This document shows positions 7,827 through 14,472 of a DNA stretch of 22,125 nt, in pieces. This DNA is from JBGOTP01 sp041476545. GTDB taxonomy: Bacteria > Acidobacteriota > Vicinamibacteria > Vicinamibacterales > CAVVIG01. How positions within the stretch are numbered: position 1 is the first letter of the stretch; the number at the start of each line of letters is the position of its first letter. The notes below the pieces were generated by a model that did not search any database, was not told where the DNA came from, and worked only from the letters and a program-made list of their open reading frames with translations. Location of the stretch: the NCBI GenBank assembly GCA_041476545.1, contig JBGOTP010000036.1, positions 1 through 22,125 of the forward strand. The letters run 5' to 3'. A program made the position numbers and the translations under genes.

Positions 7827-9227
7827 ATGAAAAGCTCGCTGACACGCGCCGCCCGCGTCGTTATGGCCGTCGCATCAGTCGTGGCGGCCACCACGACGAC
7901 GATCGGTCAGACGCAGAACTGGCCGCAGTTCCGCGGAACGCAGTCTGGAGTCGCCGCAGACAGTGCGGCCTTGCCCGACACGTGGAGTGAAACGCAGAAT
8001 GTGGCCTGGAAGATCGACATTCCCGGCCGCAGCTGGAGTTCGCCGGTCGTGTGGGGGAATCACGTCTTCGTCACGACCGCCGTCGACGTCAAGGAGCCCA
8101 TCCAGCCGCTCAAGCCGGTGGCCTCCTACACAGGCAGGTCGTTCGGTGGACCGATGACGGGCGCCGACATCAGCCAGCCTGTCGACGAACATCGGTGGAC
8201 CGTGTACGACGTCGATCTTCAAACAGGCAAGACCCGCTGGGAACGCACGATTCAGACAGCCCTCCCGTCGCAACCGGTTCACCAGAAGAACTCGTACGCG
8301 TCGGAAACGCCGGTCACCGACGGCGAGCGTGTCTACGTCTACCTTGGCTACGCGGGCCTGTTTGCGTTCGACATGAGCGGCACGCCCGTATGGTCGACGC
8401 CGATGAAGGCGCTCCAGATGCGGACCGGCTGGGGATCGGCCGCGTCGCCCGCGCTGCACAACGGCCGCCTCTACATCGTCAACGACAACGAAGAGCAGTC
8501 GTTCCTGGTGGCCATCGATGCAAAGACCGGTCGCGAGCTGTGGCACGTTGATCGCGACGAGGGTTCGAACTGGTCGACGCCGTTCGTGTGGCAGAACACA
8601 CAGCGGACGGAAATCGTGACCACGGGCACACGCAAGGTCCGTTCGTACGATACAAACGGGAAACTGCTCTGGGAGTTGAAGGGACTGACGTCGATTCACG
8701 CCATAACGCCGATCGCCGCCCACGGACTGTTGTACGTCAGCTCAGGCTACCCCACCGATTCGCTCAAGCCCGTGTATGCGATCCGGCCCGGCGGGTCAGG
8801 CGATATCTCGCTGAAGGCGGGCGAGACGAGCAACTCGTTCGGCGAAACGAGCAACGCGTTCATCGTCTGGGCCCATCCGACGCTGGCCTCCAGCTACCCA
8901 TCTCCCCTCGTCGTCGGCGATCAGTACTACACGCTGATGGACCGCGGCTTTCTGACATCAAACGATGCGAAGACGGGAAAGGAAGTCTACGGACGTCAAC
9001 GCATCTCGAGCGAGTCGAGCGCGTTCTCCGCGTCGCCGTGGTCGTACAACGGGAAGATTTTCGCGCTGAGCGAGGATGGCGACACGTTCGTGATGCAGGC
9101 GGGTCCTGAGTTCAAGATGATCCGCAAGAACGCACTCAACGAGATGACGCTCGCCACGCCGGCCATCGCCAACGGCAGCCTAATCATCCGGACCGCGTCG
9201 AAGCTTTATCGGATCGCGACACGGTGA
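7827..9227 (+). CDS. Secreted PQQ-like beta-propeller protein
   Basis: This is a 466-aa exported protein with a signal peptide (about residues 1-28, ending TIGQTQ). The WPQFRG signature at 32-37 is typical of the outer-surface PQQ-like (quinoprotein-type) propeller proteins common in Acidobacteriota and Planctomycetota. Several blades are visible as W-K/R-x-D and A-x-D-x-x-T-G-x-x-x-W patterns, for example VYDVDLQTGKTRWER (near 130), FLVAIDAKTGRELWHVD (near 230) and SYDTNGKLLWEL (near 275). A cytochrome CxxCH motif and clear dehydrogenase active-site residues are absent, so this is more likely a binding or scaffold propeller than a PQQ enzyme. The start at ATG 7827 lies 10 nt after the peptidase stop; the ribosome binding site is weak (CGGGGC). 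Confidence 0.85.
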   Translation: MKSSLTRAARVVMAVASVVAATTTTIGQTQNWPQFRGTQSGVAADSAALPDTWSETQNVAWKIDIPGRSWSSPVVWGNHVFVTTAVDVKEPIQPLKPVASYTGRSFGGPMTGADISQPVDEHRWTVYDVDLQTGKTRWERTIQTALPSQPVHQKNSYASETPVTDGERVYVYLGYAGLFAFDMSGTPVWSTPMKALQMRTGWGSAASPALHNGRLYIVNDNEEQSFLVAIDAKTGRELWHVDRDEGSNWSTPFVWQNTQRTEIVTTGTRKVRSYDTNGKLLWELKGLTSIHAITPIAAHGLLYVSSGYPTDSLKPVYAIRPGGSGDISLKAGETSNSFGETSNAFIVWAHPTLASSYPSPLVVGDQYYTLMDRGFLTSNDAKTGKEVYGRQRISSESSAFSASPWSYNGKIFALSEDGDTFVMQAGPEFKMIRKNALNEMTLATPAIANGSLIIRTASKLYRIATR

Positions 9228-9231
9228 TACA

Positions 9232-9325
9232 GCAGCTTTCAGCTGTCGGCTGTCAGCTCTCAGCGGCCGGCTATCAGCTCTCAGCGCGGGCGAACTGAAA
9301 GCCGAGAGCGGTCAGCTGATGGCTC
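9232..9325. repeat. Cluster of TCAGCTCTCAGC-type repeats, left copy of 46-bp direct repeat
   Basis: Partial words (CAGCTTTCAGCTGTCGG, TGTCAGCTCTCAGC, TATCAGCTCTCAGC) lead into a 46-bp block at 9274-9319 that is identical to 10107-10152. Inside it, GCTCTCAGC (9277-9285) can pair with GCCGAGAGC (9301-9309) with one mismatch, and the ends TCAGCT/AGCTGA are complementary. This is a REP-like hairpin element. Confidence 0.85.
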
Positions 9326-9336
9326 TTGTCATCGGC

Positions 9337-9366
9337 TTGACATCTGATGCGTGATGCGTGATGATC
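9337..9366 (+). promoter_or_regulatory. vapBC promoter with heptamer operator repeats in the spacer
   Basis: A perfect -35 box TTGACA (9337-9342) is followed 17 bp later by GATGAT (9360-9365). The spacer holds GATGCGT at 9346-9352 and again at 9353-9359, running into GATGATC. The predicted transcript start falls at or within a base or two of GTG 9372. Ribbon-helix-helix antitoxins bind short direct or inverted repeats over their own promoter, so these heptamers are the natural operator candidate. Confidence 0.55.
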
Positions 9367-9371
9367 CCAGG

Positions 9372-9614
9372 GTGCGAACGACTCTGGATCTGGACGAAGA
9401 CATCCTGCAGGCCGCGAAGGAACTCGCGGTCGTGCGGGGGATGACGGCCGGGCAAGTGGTCTCCGAACTGGCGCGCAAGGGACTGACACCCGCAACGGCA
9501 GCAGAACCGCGGGTGCGCAACGGCGTGCCGCTGTTGCCACGTCAGCCGGCGGGGTCACCGCGCCTGGGGCCAATGACGATGAAGCTCGTGAACGCGCTGA
9601 GAGACGATGCGTGA
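9372..9614 (+). CDS. vapB: VapB-type ribbon-helix-helix antitoxin
   Basis: This is an 80-aa protein that reads MRTTLDLDEDILQAAKELA from GTG 9372. It matches the usual N-terminus of VapB antitoxins: one DNA-binding beta strand (RTTLDLD) and two helices (to about residue 38). The C-terminal half, rich in P, R, G and V, would wrap the toxin. In-frame starts at 9351 (GTG) and 9354 (ATG) would add seven or six residues. They lack a ribosome binding site and lie between the promoter boxes, so GTG 9372 is preferred, possibly as a leaderless message. The stop overlaps the toxin start by 4 bp (GTGA), which couples their translation. The product neutralises VapC and represses the operon in this family. 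Confidence 0.8.
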   Translation: MRTTLDLDEDILQAAKELAVVRGMTAGQVVSELARKGLTPATAAEPRVRNGVPLLPRQPAGSPRLGPMTMKLVNALRDDA

Positions 9615-10078
9615 GCCAGCCGGCGTTGCTCGACGTCAACGTACTGCTCGCGCTCTTCAACCCCGACCACGTCCACCACGAAACTGCGCACGACTGGTTC
9701 TCGGATCACCGCGCCGAGGGATGGGCCACCTGTCCGCTCACTGAGAACGCGTTCGTTCGGATCCTGAGTAACCCAAAAGCGATAGCCACGGTCGAACGTC
9801 CTTCAACGCTCGTGGATCGCCTGGACAGGTTCTGCGCCAGCAAGCACCACGTCTTCTGGCCCGATGTCATCTCACTGCGCGACCGGAAGCTGTTCAACGC
9901 GTCGTTGGTGGCGGGCCCCCGCCAGTTGACCGACATCTATCTTCTGGGTCTGGCGAAGAAAATGGATGGCTCACTCGCCACCTTCGATCGCACGATTCCG
10001 ATCGGCGCGGTCGTCGGCGCGACGCGCGCGACGCTTCGCGTCATTCGGTCAGACGCCGATGCGAGTGCGCAGCGCTGA
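9611..10078 (+). CDS. vapC: VapC-type PIN-domain ribonuclease toxin
   Basis: This is a 155-aa PIN-domain protein. The acidic residues that bind Mg in this family are all visible: D8 (LLDVNVLLALF), E45 (TENAFVRIL), D108 (LTDIYLLGLA) and D126 (LATFDRTIP), so it is probably active. VapC toxins cleave tRNA or rRNA at specific sites; the target here is unknown. GTG 9611 overlaps the antitoxin stop. The last residues (SDADASAQR) and stop TGA 10076-10078 run into a REP-like word shared with 4969-4995, so the extreme C-terminus may be repeat-derived. The pair sits alone between the PQQ-like gene and the 3' end of the kinase gene, bracketed by 46-bp direct repeats. Confidence 0.88.
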   Translation: MSQPALLDVNVLLALFNPDHVHHETAHDWFSDHRAEGWATCPLTENAFVRILSNPKAIATVERPSTLVDRLDRFCASKHHVFWPDVISLRDRKLFNASLVAGPRQLTDIYLLGLAKKMDGSLATFDRTIPIGAVVGATRATLRVIRSDADASAQR

Positions 10079-10152
10079 AGCCCTGCACTACGAGTACCTG
10101 CTACTTTCAGCTCTCAGCGCGGGCGAACTGAAAGCCGAGAGCGGTCAGCTGA
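10072..10152. repeat. REP-like word plus right copy of 46-bp direct repeat
   Basis: GCGCTGAAGCCCTGCACTACGA (10072-10093) resembles the 4969-4995 element and overlaps the vapC stop. The 46-bp block at 10107-10152 is a perfect copy of 9274-9319 in the same orientation. It ends 14 bp before the kinase stop codon and lies between two convergent genes, so its hairpin could also terminate transcription. Confidence 0.85.
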
Positions 10153-10166
10153 CGGCTGCCGTGGCC

Positions 10167-13073
10167 CTACTTCAGCGGCACAAGGCGCTTCAGCTCGTCG
10201 GCCCAGTGCTGGACGAGGTGAATCTCGGGCGCGGCTGCCTTGCCGCCGCCTGCGGTCTCGGCGTCCTTCAACAGAAGAAAGCGCTTGCCATCGGGCGACA
10301 CGTCGTAGTGGCGGCCGCTGTTCACCGCGATGGCGTACGGACCTTTCACCACGACCGCGGGCTTGCCGAGCGTCAGATTCGGGCCCAGGGTGACAGGCAC
10401 CGCCATGATCGTGTCCGGCGCCACGTAGTAGAACAGCTCGCGGCCATCCTTCGACCAGAGCGCGCGGGTCCCACCACGCGTGGACACCTGGCGCTTCGAG
10501 GCATTCACGTCCGGGAACGGTGCCACATAGACTTCGCTCTGGCTCGACTCGTCGGACTCGTACGCGAGCCACCGGCCGTCTGGCGACACGACGCCATTCG
10601 CCTCGCTGAACTTCGTCTTCATCAACATGGTCTCTCGACGTTCCCCGTCGAGGCCTAACATCCCGAGATCGTACGGAGGTGTCAGCGGTGTAATAAAGGT
10701 GAGGCGCTTGCCATCGGGGGAGAACGACGATGGTCCCTGGATAGTCGAGCCGACGCTCAAGCGCTCGGACAGGCCGGAACCGTCGGCCTTCTGCCAATAG
10801 ATGCTCTCGGGGCTGCCGTCCCGTTCCGCGGTGAACGCGATGCGCGTGCCATCGGGCGTCCAGACCGGACTGCGGTTTAGACCGGGGTCGTTCGTCAGCC
10901 GCTGCAGCGTCTCGCGGACGAGATCCCAAATCCAGATGTCGTTCTGCTGGTCGCGAGCGTCCAGCGCGACTCGCGTGCCATCGGGCGACAGGCGTGCATA
11001 CGTGTACGCGCGCGGCGGGACGTTAATGGCTTCCTGGCGCCCCTGTCGATCGACCCAGACGAGCGTCCGCTGACTCACGGCCGTCGCGGTTCCCGCGGTG
11101 TACACCAACGAACCATCCGCGGCAATGGCGTAATTCGCGCCGCCGTACAGCTGGTTGGCCACGCCCTCCAGAACCGGCACAGGGTTTCCGATCGCCTCCA
11201 GGCGATTCGGGTTGAACCGGACAGCCCGCAGCGTATCGCCGACCGCATAGACGAGATGACCCGTAGACGAGTAACGCGGCTGGCTTCCGCCCCGAACCAC
11301 GTCCGAGACTTTGCCTGAAGACAACGACAGAGCCACGATGCGTGAACGTTCGGCCGTCCCGTTCCACGCGGTATAGAGCACGCCCTTACCATCGGGCAGG
11401 ACATGGGGCCACCAGTGATCGGTTTCGCCCTTTGAGGGATCGACCTTGGTCAGCACCTGCGGCTCGCCGCCGGCTGCGGCCACGCGACGCAGTCCCTTGG
11501 TGGCCCCCGTCGCGAACACAATGGTGTTGTCCGGCCCCCAACTGGCCCCGCGCAGGGGACCATCCAGAGCGCAGATGGTTTGCGCAGGGCCACCGAGCAC
11601 GGAGACTCGCTTCAGGGTGTTGTCAACGCCATGGCTGAATCCAATCCACTCTCCGTCTGGAGAGAAAAAGAAGCCTTGAGCGCCCTCCGAGCCTCGAATG
11701 AGCGTCGCGTCCAGTTGGCCGAGATCGCGCAGGTACAAGACCAGGCTTGTCGGCGATGCCGGGTCGCCATGACGGGTCCGATAGACCACGCGCGACCCGT
11801 CAGGCGAGATTGCAATTCCGGACATCTGTGTGCCGGGGAAGACCGGCGCATCGGCCGGTGTCGTCACCACAAAACGCGCAATGCGAGCCGGTGACGCGGG
11901 TCGCATCGTCACAATCGCTCCGGCCGCGAGACCGCCGACGATGACGACGGCTCCGGCTGCCCAGGGCAGCGCCTGCCGCCAGAGCGCGCGCCGAGTGGCT
12001 GGCGCTACACGTGTCGTATCCGGTTGTTGAGCCGGCGCGTCGAACGCGCCATCGAGCACGAGTCGGACGGCCGACATGTCGCGCACGCGCTTCTTCGGAT
12101 CCTTCTGCAGGCATACCCGTAGCACTTGACGGGTACTTGCCGGCACATCCGCGGGCAGCGCCGCCCAATCCGGATCGTCGCGCAGGACCGACACCAGCGT
12201 GTCCGACACATCGTCTCCGGCGAAGGCTTTCTTCCCCGCGAGCATCTCGTACAGCACGGCGCCGAACGCCCACACGTCCGCTCGACGATCGACTGGCTTG
12301 CCCTTCGCCTGCTCGGGCGCCATGTACGCCGCCGTACCGAGCACGGTCCCCATTCGCGTCCCCGCCGTGAGCGACAGCGTCGGCGACATCGACAGGCTCG
12401 GGTCACTCGCGTCGGGCAGGAGCGCCTTGGCCAGGCCGAAGTCCAACACCTTCACCGTGCCGTCCGGCCGGACCTTGATGTTGGCGGGCTTCAAATCGCG
12501 ATGGATGATATTTTGCTCATGCGCCGCGTCGAGGGCATCGGCGATTTGCTTCGCGATGGGCAGCGCTTCGTCCAGCGGCAGGCCGGGCCCTATTGTGTCC
12601 GGCGATTTCGGCGGGCCTGATAAGGCGCGCCCCGCAGTCAGCTGTGACCGCTGTCCCAGCAGATCCGCCAGCGTGGGACCTTCGACGAGCTCCATGACGA
12701 TGAACGCGAAGGCCGCCCCGACCGGCGCCCGCCCTGCCTGCCCCGTCTGCCCCGCCCCGCCTTTGCTCGCGCTGATATCTGGCGAGCTACGGCGAGGCTC
12801 GCCGACGCGCTCATGGCGCGTAGGCGGCTGCCCTTCTTCCAGCCCGTAGATCGCGGCGATGTTCGGATGATTCAGCGAGGCCAGGGTCTTGGCTTCGCGC
12901 TGGAACCGCGCCAGGCGCTCGGCATCCTGCGCGAACGCCTCGGGCACGATCTTGATCGCCACGTCACGATCGAGCTTGGTGTCCCGCGCGCGGTAGACCT
13001 CGCCCATGCCGCCTTCACCGATTTTGGCGATCACTTCATAGGCGCCGAGGCGCGTTCCGACGACTAGCGGCAT
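10167..13073 (-). CDS. Transmembrane Ser/Thr kinase with TolB/PD40 propeller sensor
   Basis: This is a 968-aa PknB-type receptor kinase. The kinase domain (about 12-340) has the glycine loop GEGGMG (19-24), VAIK lysine K41, helix-C E60, HRDLKPAN (191-198), DFGLA (211-215) and APEQ (252-255), so it is probably active. One membrane span lies at about 370-390 (WAAGAVVIVGGLAAGAIV). The extracytoplasmic part (about 395-968) is a propeller of TolB/PD40 repeats, each with an S-P-D-G-x-x-V/I pattern such as AISPDGSRVVY, FSPDGEWIGF, LSPDGTRVAL and VSPDGRWLAY. The family is expanded in Acidobacteriota; the ligand is unknown. The kinase domain is longer than usual: about 37 extra residues at 83-119 and about 24 at 141-163, the first made of repeat DNA read in frame. 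No clear Shine-Dalgarno precedes ATG 13073, but a promoter is visible upstream. Confidence 0.92.
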   Translation of the reverse strand: MPLVVGTRLGAYEVIAKIGEGGMGEVYRARDTKLDRDVAIKIVPEAFAQDAERLARFQREAKTLASLNHPNIAAIYGLEEGQPPTRHERVGEPRRSSPDISASKGGAGQTGQAGRAPVGAAFAFIVMELVEGPTLADLLGQRSQLTAGRALSGPPKSPDTIGPGLPLDEALPIAKQIADALDAAHEQNIIHRDLKPANIKVRPDGTVKVLDFGLAKALLPDASDPSLSMSPTLSLTAGTRMGTVLGTAAYMAPEQAKGKPVDRRADVWAFGAVLYEMLAGKKAFAGDDVSDTLVSVLRDDPDWAALPADVPASTRQVLRVCLQKDPKKRVRDMSAVRLVLDGAFDAPAQQPDTTRVAPATRRALWRQALPWAAGAVVIVGGLAAGAIVTMRPASPARIARFVVTTPADAPVFPGTQMSGIAISPDGSRVVYRTRHGDPASPTSLVLYLRDLGQLDATLIRGSEGAQGFFFSPDGEWIGFSHGVDNTLKRVSVLGGPAQTICALDGPLRGASWGPDNTIVFATGATKGLRRVAAAGGEPQVLTKVDPSKGETDHWWPHVLPDGKGVLYTAWNGTAERSRIVALSLSSGKVSDVVRGGSQPRYSSTGHLVYAVGDTLRAVRFNPNRLEAIGNPVPVLEGVANQLYGGANYAIAADGSLVYTAGTATAVSQRTLVWVDRQGRQEAINVPPRAYTYARLSPDGTRVALDARDQQNDIWIWDLVRETLQRLTNDPGLNRSPVWTPDGTRIAFTAERDGSPESIYWQKADGSGLSERLSVGSTIQGPSSFSPDGKRLTFITPLTPPYDLGMLGLDGERRETMLMKTKFSEANGVVSPDGRWLAYESDESSQSEVYVAPFPDVNASKRQVSTRGGTRALWSKDGRELFYYVAPDTIMAVPVTLGPNLTLGKPAVVVKGPYAIAVNSGRHYDVSPDGKRFLLLKDAETAGGGKAAAPEIHLVQHWADELKRLVPLK
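12726..12821 (-). repeat. Repeat DNA inserted in frame in the kinase gene
   Basis: There are two adjacent perfect hairpins: GGCGAGC/GCTCGCC (12781-12787 and 12797-12803) and ACGCGC/GCGCGT (12805-12810 and 12816-12821). This looks like a paired REP element. Next to it is a C-rich stretch whose 12726-12743 part is identical, on the opposite strand, to 14418-14435 in the GC-rich gap. Together they encode residues about 85-116 in a surface loop of the kinase N-lobe. Confidence 0.65.
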
Positions 13074-13099
13074 GGGCTCGGGGTCATGAAATCCGATGC

Positions 13100-13128
13100 A
13101 TTATCTTCCCGCGAGCACCAAACCTCAA
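13100..13128 (-). promoter_or_regulatory. Kinase gene promoter
   Basis: On the minus strand, TTGAGG (13128-13123) and GATAAT (13105-13100) are 17 bp apart, with about 20 nt of leader to ATG 13073. The -35 box is the last unit of the adjoining AACCTCT-type repeat. Confidence 0.5.
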
Positions 13129-13180
13129 CCTCCAACCCTAGCCTCTAGCCTCTAACCTCTAACCTCCAACCCCTGGCCTC
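13121..13180. repeat. AACCTCT/AGCCTCT heptamer array
   Basis: About eight imperfect 6-8 bp units (AACCTC, AACCTCC, AACCCT, AGCCTCT twice, AACCTCT, AACCTCC) lie tandemly between the divergent kinase and 13233 genes. They directly abut, and supply, the kinase -35 box. Confidence 0.8.
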
Positions 13181-13232
13181 CAGTAGAATTTCGCAAGATG
13201 AAACGCACGTCGACCGCCGGGCCAATGGCGTG

Positions 13233-14354
13233 ATGCGTCGGCTTCCTGCCGTCGCTGGCGCCTTGCTGCTCATCGCGTGGGGCGCGACGATCCTGCCAGT
13301 GACCGCGGCCGACGACCGGCCGCCGCTGCACTTCGAAGACGGTCTTCGCCCCGAGCCGACGCTGTCACCCGCCGACTACTCTCCCCATCGGTTGCAGGGC
13401 GGGTCGGCTTCCGAAATCTGGGAGTACGCCCTTCAGTTCTCGAGCGGCCTGCGCATGCTCGTGGCGCTGCGGATCACGAACCTTGGTCCCGGGTCGGAGC
13501 ACGCGCAACTGACGGCAGCCACCGCCTGGCCGGACGGCCAGCTCCGCAACCTGATCAACAACGGCCGGCCACACGGAGAGTGGACGCTCTCGGCCGACGC
13601 GAAGGGCTTCACCCTCGGCGTGGCACAGCACGTCGTGAGCATCTCCTCCGATCGCCACCACCTGACGCTCGACAGCGGCAACGGCGTCTTCAACATCGAC
13701 GCCCTGCCGACCGCGCCACCCTACCGGGCCGGTCGCGTGTCGCTCGGCCGCTCCGACTTCTGGGATCTCACCATTGTCGCGCCGCGTCTCGCGGTGCACG
13801 GCACGGTGACGGAGCAGGACGGACAAAGCCGGGATCTGGGCGAGGGCGCCGGCATCATGCTGCACACGCGCACCAACGTCGCCGACTACGATCGCGCCTT
13901 GGCCATGTTCGCGTTTCACAGTTTCGACGGACCCGCCGGGCTGTCGTTTCTCGAATTCACCGCCGCGCGGACGCGCGAGCGGCTCGGACTGCTGCTTCTC
14001 GTCGAGGATCATCACGTGACCGCCTGGCCGGGGACGGTCGCTCGTGAATATGAAGGGCTCTTGCAGGAGAAAAAGAGTCCGCGATATCCCCTGCCGGCCG
14101 CGTTCAGGCTCGCGGGGAACGACCTGGCGGGGCGCGCCACGCTCCAGCTGCTCCGGCGCGACGACATTCTGTCGCAGATCAGTTCGCCGATCTTCCGCAT
14201 GGTGGTGGGGCTTCGCACGCACCCGGTGCAGTACGTCTTCAGCGCGGACTACCGGTTCTCCCTGGGCCGCGATCAGGACGCGCGCGTACTCGCCGGCGCC
14301 GGGCTCGTGTCGTTGTCCATTCTCAACGCGCCGCCATCGGGTCGTCCATGGTGA
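13233..14354 (+). CDS. Secreted protein of unknown function, possibly lipocalin-like
   Basis: This is a 373-aa exported protein starting at ATG 13233 (GTG 13230 would add one residue). The signal peptide spans about residues 1-26 (RRLPAVAGALLLIAWGATI, ending VTAADD). The rest is predicted mostly beta: alternating hydrophobic strands such as LRMLVALRITNLG, FTLGVAQHVVSIS, HLTLDSGNGVFNI, DLTIVAPRLAVHGTV and ERLGLLLLVEDHH. A two-barrel lipocalin-like fold, as in AttH or CrtC proteins, is possible from this strand pattern, but I see no decisive motif and do not assign it. There is no clear Shine-Dalgarno. An 11-codon ORF (ATG 13198, stop 13231-13233) overlaps the start as TGATG and could couple translation. 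The gene converges on the M16 pair across a G-rich repeat. Confidence 0.7.
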   Translation: MRRLPAVAGALLLIAWGATILPVTAADDRPPLHFEDGLRPEPTLSPADYSPHRLQGGSASEIWEYALQFSSGLRMLVALRITNLGPGSEHAQLTAATAWPDGQLRNLINNGRPHGEWTLSADAKGFTLGVAQHVVSISSDRHHLTLDSGNGVFNIDALPTAPPYRAGRVSLGRSDFWDLTIVAPRLAVHGTVTEQDGQSRDLGEGAGIMLHTRTNVADYDRALAMFAFHSFDGPAGLSFLEFTAARTRERLGLLLLVEDHHVTAWPGTVAREYEGLLQEKKSPRYPLPAAFRLAGNDLAGRATLQLLRRDDILSQISSPIFRMVVGLRTHPVQYVFSADYRFSLGRDQDARVLAGAGLVSLSILNAPPSGRPW

Positions 14355-14400
14355 TGGAGATTGACCGCGCGACAACCAAGACGCGCAAGACACGCTGCAG

Positions 14401-14470
14401 GGCAGGCGGGGCGGGCAGGGCAGGCAGGGCGGGCGGGGCAGGCAGGCCGGGCCCGGCAGGCAAGGCAGGC
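14401..14470. repeat. GGGCAGGC low-complexity G-rich block
   Basis: Irregular repeats of GGGCAGGC and GGGCGGG fill the gap between two convergent genes. Segment 14408-14438 contains six separate runs of three or four G with loops of 1-6 nt, so it could form a G-quadruplex in DNA or in the 3' end of the upstream mRNA. Bases 14418-14435 recur inside the kinase gene. Confidence 0.8.
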
Positions 14471-14472
14471 GC

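Noticed and set aside
6413..7894. 493-codon minus-strand frame
   Set aside because: It is antisense to the M28 peptidase, whose motifs, signal peptide, promoter and ribosome binding site are clear. Long antisense frames are expected at this GC content.
9232..9325. Repeat cluster as CRISPR or att site
   Set aside because: The repeats are short, uneven and palindromic, and have no spacers. No integrase or tRNA is present.
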